Origin: Oscillospiraceae bacterium
GTDB taxonomy: Bacteria; Bacillota; Clostridia; Oscillospirales; CAG-272
Direction: 5' to 3'
Assembly: GCA_015063845.1 (NCBI GenBank)
Contig: SVTJ01000001.1
Coordinates: 1-64,000, forward strand
Length of the DNA stretch: 64,000 nucleotides
Within the stretch, counting starts at the first letter, position 1. Every line of letters starts with the position of its first letter. The notes under the pieces were generated by a model. That model saw only the letters and a program-made list of their open reading frames with translations. It ran no database searches and had not been told where the DNA came from. The position numbers and the translations under genes are program-made. This document shows, in pieces, positions 36,502-46,930 of the stretch.

Positions 36502-37017
36502 TCACAGCAGATTTCTTATGCTGTCTGCCAATCTGTTGATGTTTTCGGGCAATATCTCGGGAAGGGGAGAGCGGTTTGGATCGGGGGCTTCAAAGTCCTC
36601 GTACTTGATCGTTGACCGCATTGACTTTACTATGAGCTTATCAAGCCCTTTTAACTTCTCGGGCTTGAGCTCACCGCCAAAGAAATGAATACCGAGAGTT
36701 GGTATTATATTCTTTGGGAAATTCATTTTGACGTAATCGTCAAAATCCTCGGTTATACCGCAGCAAAGGAATAGCGCTGTATTTATCTTGTTGAGTGCAT
36801 CTGCGTGTTCTTTAAGATACTTACGCATGCTCTTGTTCAACCTTGCCATCCTTATTGAGCCGCCGATAACAGCAACGTCATAGCCGTCGGGTGACGGAGC
36901 TCCTTTTTTTACGTCAAATATATCCACCTGCATACTTCCACTCAACTGTTCGCCGATCATCAGCGCGCATTCGCGGCTTACACCGCCTTTTGTAGAATAG
37001 ACTATAAGAACCTTCAT
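36502..37017 (-). CDS. Flavodoxin-domain protein
   Basis: 171 aa; KVLIVYSTKGGVSRECALMIGEQL. Confidence 0.85.
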   Translation of the reverse strand: MKVLIVYSTKGGVSRECALMIGEQLSGSMQVDIFDVKKGAPSPDGYDVAVIGGSIRMARLNKSMRKYLKEHADALNKINTALFLCCGITEDFDDYVKMNFPKNIIPTLGIHFFGGELKPEKLKGLDKLIVKSMRSTIKYEDFEAPDPNRSPLPEILPENINRLADSIRNLL

Positions 37018-37032
37018 AATACTCTCCTAAAG

Positions 37033-37977
37033 TTACAGTATCATACGGAGAAGCATAAACATGATCGGTATGGTTATTACCGATAATATATGCGAAACGA
37101 GCGCCATACCCGAAGCTACCGCGGTATCCTTGCCGTATGCGGCGGGGATAACGATTGTGTTAAGTCCGAGCGGCATTGCAATCGAACATACTGCGCATAT
37201 AACGTAGTCTGCAGGGATGCTCAAGGGAAGTATCGCAAATATACCTATTGCTATAAGAGGGAATACAATAAGTCTGAGTACGCTTATAGTGTAAACGGTA
37301 GGCTTTTTAAGGGTCTTCTTAATGTCGATCTCGGCAATAGTAAATCCTGTGAGTATCATCGCGATAGGTGACATACAGCTTGACGAAGCAGAGATCACGT
37401 CCCCGATGCTTTCGGGTATCGGAATACCTACAAATCCAATAACCATTCCCACAAGCATTGCGATAAACATAGGATTTATAAAGGATTTAAGTCTTGCGCC
37501 AAGTGTCTTTTTATTACCGTCGGAAACAAGAAGTGCGGGAACGCCCCAAAGATAGATGGGAATCCACAACGTGAGCGTAAAGACTATGTATGCGTAAAAT
37601 GATTCGGGGAATATTGCCGAAACTATCGCATTTCCCATAAAAGCAAAGTTCGAGAAGCACAGTCCGTAGACACAGATCTTTCGGGTATACTCGTCCTTTG
37701 TTACAAAACGTGAGGCGAGTATCGACAAGGGAATAACCACAGCGTCGATAATAAATCCAAAAGCAAAAAGCTTCCACGTAACGCCAAGCGTTTCTCTTGT
37801 GAAGTTCTGCATAAACGTCTGCAACACAAGCGCGGGGATAAAGAGATTGTTCTCAAGCTTTGCGAGAACGCCCGCAGAGCCCCTGGGGACTATCTTGAGC
37901 TTGGCAATGATATATCCGATAATAATAAATCCAAACAGATATACCATTTTATTTAGAGTTGGTAAAAAGAGTTCCAT
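37033..37977 (-). CDS. AEC (auxin efflux carrier) family transporter
   Basis: 314 aa, about 10 TM, AEC-family pattern. Confidence 0.85.
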   Translation of the reverse strand: MELFLPTLNKMVYLFGFIIIGYIIAKLKIVPRGSAGVLAKLENNLFIPALVLQTFMQNFTRETLGVTWKLFAFGFIIDAVVIPLSILASRFVTKDEYTRKICVYGLCFSNFAFMGNAIVSAIFPESFYAYIVFTLTLWIPIYLWGVPALLVSDGNKKTLGARLKSFINPMFIAMLVGMVIGFVGIPIPESIGDVISASSSCMSPIAMILTGFTIAEIDIKKTLKKPTVYTISVLRLIVFPLIAIGIFAILPLSIPADYVICAVCSIAMPLGLNTIVIPAAYGKDTAVASGMALVSHILSVITIPIMFMLLRMIL

Positions 37978-37991
37978 TTAAACGCCTTTCT

Positions 37992-38087
37992 TCAGAGTAA
38001 AAACCAAATAATAGTTGTGATCGCACTCGCCACCATAAGAATGGCGAGAACGCAACACAAAATTCTTACAAAAAACTTAGATTTCAT
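37992..38087 (-). CDS. 31-aa small membrane peptide
   Basis: MKSKFFVRILCCVLAILMVASAITTIIWFLL between the transporter and the topoisomerase gene; below the ORF-track cutoff. Confidence 0.5.
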   Translation of the reverse strand: MKSKFFVRILCCVLAILMVASAITTIIWFLL

Positions 38088-38100
38088 ATGAGTAACCGTA

Positions 38101-40359
38101 TCAGCCGTCTATCTTTAACTGCTGAACCCTTATATCTTTTTCATTGAGGAGCGTACCGCTTGCGGGGATCTTGAGCTTGCGGTAACCCTTTGTATTTTCG
38201 TATACCTCTTCAAAGTCCTTGCGACAATCGACGATGCGCTGTCCCTTCTTAAGTGCCATAAGCGAAACACCGCCTGATGTTCTCGTATTCTTCTCGGGAA
38301 TAAGAGAAGTCTTGATAACGATAGCTCGGTCACCGCTGCTTACCATAATTATCTCAAACGGCTGCTTTGCAACCTCATAGAACACCGCACTGATCGGTGA
38401 GGCGGAGGAATAAGCGTTGACGAGCTTTCTGCGCGCGCTCTTTGTTTCGTAGTTGATAACGGGTACGCGTACGCCCTTACCGTTTTCAAATATGAATACG
38501 AAGTTTTCGCCTTCCTTGAAGCCCGTGTGTACTTTCATGAATATAGGCTTTTCGCCCTCATCCATGTTAAGCTTAGCTGGGAGGTACTCACCCATAGCGC
38601 TTGCCTTACAGCAGTCAAAATCAGCTGTTTTTGCACGGTAAAGCTGACATTTGTCAGTGACGAAAATAAGCTCGGAGCGGTTATCCGTATCCTCGGATAT
38701 GAGTATCTCGTCATTTTCCTTGAGCTTGTGCTCATCGTTGCCTCTAAGCGACTGAAGCGTTATCTTCTTGAAGTAGCCCTCGCGAGTGAGATATATACGG
38801 GCATTGAAATTCTCGACCTCTTCACTTGCGTTATACACCTCAATATCATCGGTGTGGATAAGCTGTGAGCGACGGGGCTGACCGTATTTCTTCTTTATCT
38901 CGGTAAGTTGAGAGGAGATAAGTGCTTTGAGCTTTAACTCGTCAGCGAGAATATCCTCAAGATGTGCTATCTCGGCCTGCAAGCCCTCTATTTCGTTTAT
39001 GCGGTTGATAATATACTGTTTATTGAGGTTACGCAGTTTTATCTCAGCGATATACTCCGCCTGAAGCTCGTCTATGCCAAAGCCTGACATAAGGTTGGGG
39101 ATAACGTCCTCTTCCTTTTCTGTATGTCTGATGATGCGTATAGCCTTGTCGATATCAAGCAGTATCTTTCCGAGACCGAGCAAAAGATGGAGCTTGTTCT
39201 TTTTCTTCTCCAGGTCGAACGTAAGCTCACGGGAAAGACAAGTCATACGGAATTTTATCCATTCGTTGAGTATCTGGATAACGCCAAGCTGACGGGGAGT
39301 GGAGTCGATAAGAATATTGAAGTTACACTTGAAGCTGTCCTCAAGAGGAGTGAGCTTGAAAAGCTTTGTCATAAGCTTATCGGGGTCAACGCCTCGTCTG
39401 AGGTCAAGAGTGAGCTTAAATCCGCTCAGGTCTATCTCGTCACGGAAATCGGTAACTTCCTTGAGCTTGCCCTCCTTAACGAGATCACTTATCTTATTGA
39501 GAATAAGCTCGATAGACGTAGAGTAGGGGATCTGGATGATCTCAATACAGTTGTTTTCCTTGTCGTAAACATAGCGCGAGCGTATCTTGACAGAGCCTGA
39601 GCCCGTCTCATATATATTGCGCATATCCTCGCGGTTATAGATTATCGTACCGCCACCCGGAAAATCGGGAGCTTTGATGATATCAAGAAGCTTGTCTACG
39701 GAAAGACGGGGGTTCTTGAGAAGCGCGATAGTACCGTCGCACACCTCTGCAAGATTGAAGGAACATATGTCCGATGCCATACCTACCGCAATACCCTTAT
39801 TAGGTGTTACCAGCACGTTAGGAAACGTGGTAGGAAGAAGTACGGGTTCTTTCATTGTGCCATCGTAGTTATCTATCATATCAACGGCGTTTTTGTCTAT
39901 GCCGCGGAAGAGCTCCTGCGCAAAGGTGTCAAGCTTTACCTCAGTATAACGGGGAGCGGCAAAGCTCATGTTTGACGAATACTGCTTACCGAAAGCGCCC
40001 TTGGAGTCAACAAAGGGGTGGAGAAGAGACTCGTTGCCCTTGGTGAGTCGCACCATAGTTTCATATATAGCCATATCACCGTGGGGATTGAGCTTCATCG
40101 TCTGACCGACGACGTTTGCGCTCTTCGTTCTATGACCGGTCAGAAGGCCCATCTTATACATTGTATAGAGAAGCTTACGGTGAGAGGGCTTAAGACCGTC
40201 TATCTCGGGTATCGCACGGGAAACTATAACGCTCATAACGTAGGGCATATAGTTTTTTTCGAGTGTATCCGTGATAAGCTGACTTTGCACGGGGGCGTAA
40301 ACTATTTCTTCAACGCCTTTTTTGTTAGTGTTTTTACTGCTTTTAGCTTTTTTTGCCAT
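38101..40359 (-). CDS. DNA gyrase/topoisomerase IV subunit A
   Basis: AIPEIDGLKPSHRKLLYTMYKMGL; active-site region AAPRYTEVKL; NPHGDMAIYE. Confidence 0.93.
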   Translation of the reverse strand: MAKKAKSSKNTNKKGVEEIVYAPVQSQLITDTLEKNYMPYVMSVIVSRAIPEIDGLKPSHRKLLYTMYKMGLLTGHRTKSANVVGQTMKLNPHGDMAIYETMVRLTKGNESLLHPFVDSKGAFGKQYSSNMSFAAPRYTEVKLDTFAQELFRGIDKNAVDMIDNYDGTMKEPVLLPTTFPNVLVTPNKGIAVGMASDICSFNLAEVCDGTIALLKNPRLSVDKLLDIIKAPDFPGGGTIIYNREDMRNIYETGSGSVKIRSRYVYDKENNCIEIIQIPYSTSIELILNKISDLVKEGKLKEVTDFRDEIDLSGFKLTLDLRRGVDPDKLMTKLFKLTPLEDSFKCNFNILIDSTPRQLGVIQILNEWIKFRMTCLSRELTFDLEKKKNKLHLLLGLGKILLDIDKAIRIIRHTEKEEDVIPNLMSGFGIDELQAEYIAEIKLRNLNKQYIINRINEIEGLQAEIAHLEDILADELKLKALISSQLTEIKKKYGQPRRSQLIHTDDIEVYNASEEVENFNARIYLTREGYFKKITLQSLRGNDEHKLKENDEILISEDTDNRSELIFVTDKCQLYRAKTADFDCCKASAMGEYLPAKLNMDEGEKPIFMKVHTGFKEGENFVFIFENGKGVRVPVINYETKSARRKLVNAYSSASPISAVFYEVAKQPFEIIMVSSGDRAIVIKTSLIPEKNTRTSGGVSLMALKKGQRIVDCRKDFEEVYENTKGYRKLKIPASGTLLNEKDIRVQQLKIDG

Positions 40360-40395
40360 TAACAATACCGTCCTTGTTTATGTAAAGTATAAGCA

Positions 40396-41454
40396 TCAGT
40401 GATGCTTGAGATTGTCACGAGTTACGTGCAGCACAGTATGTGCCGCTGCGCGAATGAGGCGGTTATAAAGAGCAAGACCTATGCCGTCCTTGCAGGGAAG
40501 ATGCGCGTATATAACGTCGCACTCGAGCTCATCGGCACGGCGTAGAGCCGCAAACAGCCTTTGCGCTTGTGTTGCAAGATCGTCTTGTGCGCCTATATCG
40601 ATAAGCCGTTCGCATCTCAGCTCATCGAGCTCCTCGTGGTAGCAAAGTATTGCGCAACGCTCGGCATTTTGTGCGTTATGCAAAAAGGTCAATATATAGT
40701 CGGGCTCACCCTCAAGAAGGACCAAAGGCACGCTTGGCGCGTAGTGTCTGTATTTCATACCGGGGGAGAGAGGACGCTCATTTTCTGCGAGTGCTTCGGT
40801 AACGGATGCAGCTATCTCTACGTTGTCACAAACACAGCGAAGCGCATCTGCCGTTATTGCACCCGGGCGCAAAAGAGTTAACTTATCGCCGTCGATCTTG
40901 ACTATCGTGGACTCAAGTCCTATCTCACACTCGCCACCGCAAATTATACCGTCGATAATTCCGTCAAGATCGGAAATAACGTGCGCGGCAGTAGTGGGAG
41001 AGGGGCTACCCGAAAGATTAGCTGACGGAGCCGCGATAGCAACGCCACACTCTCTAATGAGCTCTGATGCTATTGGATGAGACGGACAGCGTACGGCGAC
41101 TGTATCGAGTCCGCCAGTAACACTTTCGGGGACGGTATCCTTCTTTTTCATTATGACCGTCAAAGGTCCGGGCATAAAAGCGCGAGCAAGCGCATAGTAA
41201 AGCTCGTCCGTATAAGCATATCTGTCCGCATCCTCGGGAGATGCAATATGAATTATAAGAGGGTTGTCCGAAGGTCTGCCTTTTGCCGCATATATCTTTT
41301 CGGCTGCTTGCGCGTCTGTTGCGTCCGCGCCAAGTCCGTAAACCGTCTCGGTAGGGAATGCCACAAGGCCGCCACATTTAATTATCTTTGCTGCCTCTAA
41401 GAGCAGAGAGGAATCAATAACCTCGGGGGATATGTCAAAAATTTTGGTATTCAT
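40396..41454 (-). CDS. L-threonylcarbamoyladenylate synthase (Sua5/YwlC/YrdC type)
   Basis: GGLVAFPTETVYGLGADATD, KGRPSDNPLIIH, PSANLSGSPSPTTA. Confidence 0.95.
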   Translation of the reverse strand: MNTKIFDISPEVIDSSLLLEAAKIIKCGGLVAFPTETVYGLGADATDAQAAEKIYAAKGRPSDNPLIIHIASPEDADRYAYTDELYYALARAFMPGPLTVIMKKKDTVPESVTGGLDTVAVRCPSHPIASELIRECGVAIAAPSANLSGSPSPTTAAHVISDLDGIIDGIICGGECEIGLESTIVKIDGDKLTLLRPGAITADALRCVCDNVEIAASVTEALAENERPLSPGMKYRHYAPSVPLVLLEGEPDYILTFLHNAQNAERCAILCYHEELDELRCERLIDIGAQDDLATQAQRLFAALRRADELECDVIYAHLPCKDGIGLALYNRLIRAAAHTVLHVTRDNLKHH

Positions 41455-41470
41455 TGCTTTTCCTGTTATT

Positions 41471-42538
41471 TTACTGTGCGTTTTTTAGCTTTTCGGCGGT
41501 ATCTGCGGTTATAAGCGCATCTATCATATCGCCGATGTTTCCGTTGAGAAAGCTCTCAAGGGAATATAGGGTAAGACCTATGCGGTGGTCGGTTATACGG
41601 CCTTGAGGATAGTTGTAGGTGCGAATACGCTCGCTTCTATCTCCCGTGCCGACCTGACTCTTTCTGTCCGAGGCGATTTTTTCATTCTGCTCGGTCAGCT
41701 TCATATCATAGAGCTTGGTCTTGAGCATTTTGAGCGCTTTGTCCTTGTTTTTGAACTGGCTGCGCTCTTCCTGACACTCGATAACTATTCCCGTGGGCTT
41801 GTGGGTAAGTCGAACAGCTGACTCGGTCTTATTGATGTGCTGACCGCCCGCGCCGCTCGATTTACACGATTCTATAACGATATCTGCGGGATTGATCTCT
41901 ATTTCAACATCCTCAGCCTCGGGAAGCACAGCAACGGTCGCCGTTGACGTTTGTATTCTTCCTTGTGCCTCAGTTTCGGGAACACGCTGTACTCTGTGAA
42001 CTCCGCTTTCAAACTTAAAGCGTGAGTAAGCGCCGTCACCCTCTATCATAAATGTCACTTCTTTAAATCCGCCAAGCTCGGTCTCGTTTGCGTTCATAAG
42101 AGATACCTTGAAGCCTTCTGCTGTGGCGTACATATTGTACATCCTGTAAAGTACACCCGCAAACAGTGCAGCTTCCTCACCGCCCGCGCCGCCGCGTATC
42201 TCGACCATAACGTTTTTATCGTCGTTGGGGTCACGGGGAAGAAGCAGTATCTTGAGCTCGTCAAGAAGTGTGTCCATTTTCTCTCGTGTGGATTTGATCT
42301 CCTCGGAAATCATTTCGCGAAGCTCTGCGTCGGGGGATTCGTCAAGCATCATTTTTGCACCCTCGTGATCATCAGATACCTTGACATATTCGCGGTATTT
42401 TTCAATGATTGGGGTGAGAGCCTTGTAATCCTTCATAAGAGACGTATATCTCTGCTGGTCGGAGAAAATGTCGGGAGAGGCAAGCTCTTCCTCCATAGCG
42501 ATATATCTTTTTTCGGCTTCCTTAAGTCTGTCTAACAT
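41471..42538 (-). CDS. prfA: Peptide chain release factor 1
   Basis: SSGAGGQHINKTESAVRLTH (GGQ) and RF1 overall layout. Confidence 0.96.
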   Translation of the reverse strand: MLDRLKEAEKRYIAMEEELASPDIFSDQQRYTSLMKDYKALTPIIEKYREYVKVSDDHEGAKMMLDESPDAELREMISEEIKSTREKMDTLLDELKILLLPRDPNDDKNVMVEIRGGAGGEEAALFAGVLYRMYNMYATAEGFKVSLMNANETELGGFKEVTFMIEGDGAYSRFKFESGVHRVQRVPETEAQGRIQTSTATVAVLPEAEDVEIEINPADIVIESCKSSGAGGQHINKTESAVRLTHKPTGIVIECQEERSQFKNKDKALKMLKTKLYDMKLTEQNEKIASDRKSQVGTGDRSERIRTYNYPQGRITDHRIGLTLYSLESFLNGNIGDMIDALITADTAEKLKNAQ

Positions 42539-42556
42539 ATAGCTCCTTGAAGTTTA

Positions 42557-43924
42557 TCAATATCTGTAAAAAGCGCATATCGCGCGATAGGTCTCGTAAA
42601 GGTCTACCTTAGCGATGACCTCATAGGGCGCGTGCATTGAGATAACGGGCACACCGAGGTCGATGGTCTCGATATTGTGCTTGGATATATATTTTGCAAC
42701 AGTTCCGCCGCCGCCGATATCTACCTTGCCAAGCTCGCCTGCCTGCCATACAACTCTGTCCTTCGCGAGGATAGAGCGAAGCCAGCCTATAAATTCAGCA
42801 TTCGCGTCGTTTGTGCTCGACTTTCCGCCTGATCCCGTAAACTTTGTAAATACTGCACCGCAAGAGAGCAGGGGAGTGTTCTGCTTTTCAAAGACCTCGG
42901 CAAAGTTGGGGTCATATGCGGCTGACACGTCAGCCGAGAGACACTTGGAGTTAGCTCTCACTGCCGCAGCGTTTCCGCCAAGCTCGCGTGCAAGCTCATT
43001 TATGATGTCAAGCATAAGGTCACACTGCATACCCGTAGGACCGTCACTGCCTGTTTCTTCCTTGTCGGCAAGTATGCACATAAGCGTGTGCTCTGTGTCA
43101 GTGCTGTCGAGAAGAGCGGTGAGAGCGGGGTACGCGCAAACGCGGTCGTCGTGTCCGTAAGAGCCTATAAGAGCTCGGTCAAAGCCAATGTCTCTTGCCT
43201 TAAACGCGGGAACGACGCAAAGCTCAGCAGAGAGGAAATCGTCCTCTGCAATACCGTACTTTTGGTTGAGAAGCTTGAGTACGCCAAGCTTAACGGATAC
43301 GTCATCTCCCTCGGGGATGCTTCCAACGAGCACGTTGAGCTGCTCTCCTTTTATGCCCTCGGAAAGAGGAAGCTTTGCTTGCTCACGGCCGAGGTGGGGA
43401 AGAAGGTCGTTGATATAAAAGAGCGGATCATTCTCGTCCTCTCCTACGCAAACATCGATGACCTTGCCGTCCTTTGTTGCGATCACTCCGTGAAGTGCAA
43501 GAGGAATAGCAACCCACTGATACTTGCGGATACCGCCGTAATAGTGTGTCTTAAAGAACGCCATACCGCCGTCCTCGTAAAGAGGGCATTGCTTAAGGTC
43601 GATGCGGGGCGCATCGATATGAGCTGCGGTCATTCTTATACCGTTGTTGATATGCTCAGTTCCGACAGAGAAAACAAAGAGATTTTTTCCTCTGTTGTTG
43701 TAATAGAGCTTATCGCCTACATTTATCTTGTCACCAAGGCGGTACTCCTTAAAGCCCTTTGCTTCTGCCATAGCCACCGAAAGCTTGAGTGCCTCTCTCT
43801 CGGTCTTGCCGCCGTCAAGGTATCTCTTGTAGCCCTCTGCATAATCAAAGGCGAAGTCGCACACAGCTTTGTCGGCATTTTCATATACTGTTTTCTTTTT
43901 ATAGGTCAATTTTTCATTGCTCAT
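42557..43924 (-). CDS. M18 family aminopeptidase
   Basis: MTAAHIDAPRIDLK, GSYGHDDRVCAYPAL, LADKEETGSDGPTGM. Confidence 0.93.
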   Translation of the reverse strand: MSNEKLTYKKKTVYENADKAVCDFAFDYAEGYKRYLDGGKTEREALKLSVAMAEAKGFKEYRLGDKINVGDKLYYNNRGKNLFVFSVGTEHINNGIRMTAAHIDAPRIDLKQCPLYEDGGMAFFKTHYYGGIRKYQWVAIPLALHGVIATKDGKVIDVCVGEDENDPLFYINDLLPHLGREQAKLPLSEGIKGEQLNVLVGSIPEGDDVSVKLGVLKLLNQKYGIAEDDFLSAELCVVPAFKARDIGFDRALIGSYGHDDRVCAYPALTALLDSTDTEHTLMCILADKEETGSDGPTGMQCDLMLDIINELARELGGNAAAVRANSKCLSADVSAAYDPNFAEVFEKQNTPLLSCGAVFTKFTGSGGKSSTNDANAEFIGWLRSILAKDRVVWQAGELGKVDIGGGGTVAKYISKHNIETIDLGVPVISMHAPYEVIAKVDLYETYRAICAFYRY

Positions 43925-44514
43925 TTTCTTACCTCATTCTGCTCATAATAGAGCCTTTTATATGTATCAATCTCGCGGTTGACTTTTTTTACGTAATCCT
44001 TGGTTTCGTCAAACGGTATATCCTTAAGTGTTATTCCGTCATCCGAGTATTCGGCATCCTTCAACCATTTTGTTACGTTGCCCTCACCGCCGTTGTAAGC
44101 GGCAAGTGCGGTGTTCCAGTTGTTGTTGAATTTTTTGTGAAGATAATTGAGATAATACGTGCCGTATTTTATGCTCACTTCGGGCTCGTAAAGCTCCTCT
44201 GTATCAAGATTTTCTCCAAGGTGCTCCTCTCCTGTCAGCCATTCAAAGGTTTTTGGCATCATCTGCATAAGTCCTCTTGCACCTGCTGATGACCTTGCAC
44301 GGGGGTCAAAATCACTTTCCACCTTGATGACTGCATATATTACAGTTTCGGGGACGTTGTATTCAACGGAGTATTGCGTGATATACATACTGAAATCATC
44401 GGGATGTGTTTTCTTTTCTATCGCGCCCCAAACAAGGTCGACGACAATACCGAGTATGATAGAGCAAACGATAATTATTATAACCGTGACAATTCTCTTA
44501 GTGCGACTGCTCAT
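43921..44514 (-). CDS. Lytic transglycosylase (SLT domain)
   Basis: VIKVESDFDPRARSSAGARGLMQMMPKTFEWL...ALAAYNGGEGNV. Confidence 0.93.
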   Translation of the reverse strand: MSSRTKRIVTVIIIIVCSIILGIVVDLVWGAIEKKTHPDDFSMYITQYSVEYNVPETVIYAVIKVESDFDPRARSSAGARGLMQMMPKTFEWLTGEEHLGENLDTEELYEPEVSIKYGTYYLNYLHKKFNNNWNTALAAYNGGEGNVTKWLKDAEYSDDGITLKDIPFDETKDYVKKVNREIDTYKRLYYEQNEVRK

Positions 44515-44543
44515 GGGCGCTCCTTTCTTTGCTTTTATATGTT

Positions 44544-45137
44544 TTAGAATCCGAGTTTTGACGCAAGTCTGCGTATTTCTGAGGAGTATTCCTGCTCACC
44601 CTTGTCGTTTATTATGACGTAGTCTGCAACGTCTGTGTAAAATTCGTCGGGCTTTTGCGCCATAACTCTGTCTCTTGCGTGGCATTCATCAATTCCGTCT
44701 CTCTCGGATATGCGAAGTATTCGATCTTCCTTGGGCGCGATCACCACAACGACCGCATCGCACTCTTTGTCGAATTCAGCTTCTATGAGCGTGGGCGCAT
44801 CGACCATAACACAGGTATTTCCCTGAACTTCGAGCTCCGCGATGATCTCTCGCGTGCGCTCGATAACCATCTTTAGTACGGTTTTGTTGAGAAGCTTGAG
44901 CTTTTCGGCATCCGAGAAAACTATCTCCGAAAGAACAGTCCTATCAAGCGAGCCGTCGGCAGCGATAACTTGTTCACCAAACGCATCGCGTATAGCATCA
45001 AGACACCGTGAAGGGGGGACGAGCATGGAATGATAAAGAGCATCAGCATCTATCGTTGGAATACCAAGTCCCGAGAAATATTCAGTTAAAACGGTTTTTC
45101 CCGAGCCCGTAGGCCCCGTAACGCCGATTATTCTCAT
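44544..45137 (-). CDS. coaE: Dephospho-CoA kinase
   Basis: IGVTGPTGSGKTVLTEYFSGLGIPTIDADALYH. Confidence 0.93.
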   Translation of the reverse strand: MRIIGVTGPTGSGKTVLTEYFSGLGIPTIDADALYHSMLVPPSRCLDAIRDAFGEQVIAADGSLDRTVLSEIVFSDAEKLKLLNKTVLKMVIERTREIIAELEVQGNTCVMVDAPTLIEAEFDKECDAVVVVIAPKEDRILRISERDGIDECHARDRVMAQKPDEFYTDVADYVIINDKGEQEYSSEIRRLASKLGF

Positions 45138-45323
45138 AGCGCCTCCTTGATTTTTTACCTATACCGTCTACTTATATATAATCATAACTATACATTATAC
45201 TATTATACCTCATTTACCTATTTTTTTCAAGAGATATTTGCATAAATTTTAAGTAGCTGTTGAAAAAAAGAGAAAAACATAGTATAATAAAGTATAACGT
45301 TTTGATTTTTGAGAGGTGTAGCT

Positions 45324-46016
45324 GTGAAATATAAGTTTTTACTGTTTGATGCGGACGGAACTTTGCTTGATTTTAAGCGAAGCGAGGACGAGGCAGTGCG
45401 CGAGGCATTGGCTATGAGAGACATAAACGCAGACGATGCGGCGGTAGCTCTTTACAGTCAGATAAACGACGGACTTTGGAAGCAGCTTGAAAGAGGAGAA
45501 ATAGAAAAAAAGGTCCTGCTGTATAAAAGATTTGAGCTTTTCTTTGAGGCAATAAGCAGAGGTGAGCTTGATGCCAAGGAGATGGCAAAGGACTATATGT
45601 ATACTCTGTCAACAAAGGGATATCTCTTGGATGGCGCAGAGGATATGTGCCGAGCTTTGTATGGAAAAGCAAAAATGTACATAGTGACAAACGGCGTTGA
45701 GTTTATTCAAAGAGGAAGATACGCTCGCTGTGAAATAGATAAATATTTTGACGGAGTTTTTATATCGGATACTATCGGTGTCGAAAAGCCGTCGCGTAAG
45801 TATTTTGAGTACGTAGCTGCGCATATAGATGGTTTTGAGGCGGACAAGGCACTGATAATAGGTGATTCCTTGACGTCTGATATGAAGGGCGGAATTAATT
45901 ACGGTATAGACACGTGTTGGTACGCCCCTTCGGGCAAAAATGCGCCCGATGACATGAAGCTGACGCACGTGGCAAGAACTTTTGACGAGGTAGTAGACTT
46001 TATTTTAGGAGAGTAA
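45324..46016 (+). CDS. HAD-superfamily phosphatase, YjjG-like
   Basis: LLFDADGTLLDFKRSEDEAVREAL, GDSLTSDMKGGINYGIDTCWY. Confidence 0.88.
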   Translation: MKYKFLLFDADGTLLDFKRSEDEAVREALAMRDINADDAAVALYSQINDGLWKQLERGEIEKKVLLYKRFELFFEAISRGELDAKEMAKDYMYTLSTKGYLLDGAEDMCRALYGKAKMYIVTNGVEFIQRGRYARCEIDKYFDGVFISDTIGVEKPSRKYFEYVAAHIDGFEADKALIIGDSLTSDMKGGINYGIDTCWYAPSGKNAPDDMKLTHVARTFDEVVDFILGE

Positions 46017-46020
46017 TAAT

Positions 46021-46920
46021 ATGGTACTCGAAAGCATCTTAGAGGAGCTGCAAAAACACGGAATTGAATATAAAACGGATTACAGCCTTAAGAATGCTTC
46101 GACATTTCGAATAGGTGGCGAGTGCTCGCTTGCGCTGTTTCCCGACAGCAGACTGAAGCTGATAGTATGCCTTGCGCTTCTCAGAGATGCGGATATAAAG
46201 TCTTACGTGCTGGGTAAATGCTCTAATACGCTTTTTGCGGACGGACATCTTGACATAGCTGCTGTTTTTACGACTAAAATGGACGCTATAAAGGTGGACG
46301 GAACTCATATTGTCTGCGATGCGGGAGCAAGCCTTGCGGCTGTTTCTAACGCTGCCTGTAAGGCAGGGCTTGGCGGTATGGAATTTGCCTCGGGCATTCC
46401 TGCAAGTGTGGGCGGCGCGGTGTTTATGAATGCGGGAGCATACGGTGGACAAATGTCTGACGTTGTTGTCGAAAGTATCGCGCTCAATAAGCGGAGTGGG
46501 CAGCTAATGCCACTCACGCGACACGGCTTTGGTTACCGCCATAGCGTTTATATGAAAAACAAGGAGCTCGTTTGTATTGGAGCAACACTCAAACTTGAGT
46601 ATGCGGATAAGGCGCAGATAATCGAACGCATAAAAGAGCTCGCGGCACAAAGAAGAGAAAAGCAGCCGCTTGAATATCCAAGCGCGGGTAGCTATTTCAA
46701 ACGTCCCGAGGGAGATTTTGCGGCAAGGCTTATCGACGTATGCGGACTTAAGGGCACATCTGTCGGTGGCGCTGAGGTCTCGCAAAAGCACGCAGGCTTT
46801 ATAATCAACAAGGGCGGTGCAACCTGCGCGGACGTTTTGAGACTTGAGGAGATAGTCAAAGATCGGGTCTATGAACAGACGGGAATTATGCTCGAGCGCG
46901 AGATAGAAGTTATAGGATAA
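46021..46920 (+). CDS. murB: UDP-N-acetylenolpyruvoylglucosamine reductase
   Basis: TFRIGGECSL, GGMEFASGIPASVGGAVFMNAGAYGG, YPSAGSYFKRP. Confidence 0.96.
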   Translation: MVLESILEELQKHGIEYKTDYSLKNASTFRIGGECSLALFPDSRLKLIVCLALLRDADIKSYVLGKCSNTLFADGHLDIAAVFTTKMDAIKVDGTHIVCDAGASLAAVSNAACKAGLGGMEFASGIPASVGGAVFMNAGAYGGQMSDVVVESIALNKRSGQLMPLTRHGFGYRHSVYMKNKELVCIGATLKLEYADKAQIIERIKELAAQRREKQPLEYPSAGSYFKRPEGDFAARLIDVCGLKGTSVGGAEVSQKHAGFIINKGGATCADVLRLEEIVKDRVYEQTGIMLEREIEVIG

Positions 46921-46930
46921 CGGAGGAAAA

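Noticed and set aside
43088-43948. 286-aa plus-strand ORF opposite the M18 aminopeptidase
   Set aside because: Antisense shadow of a clear gene; no recognisable domain.
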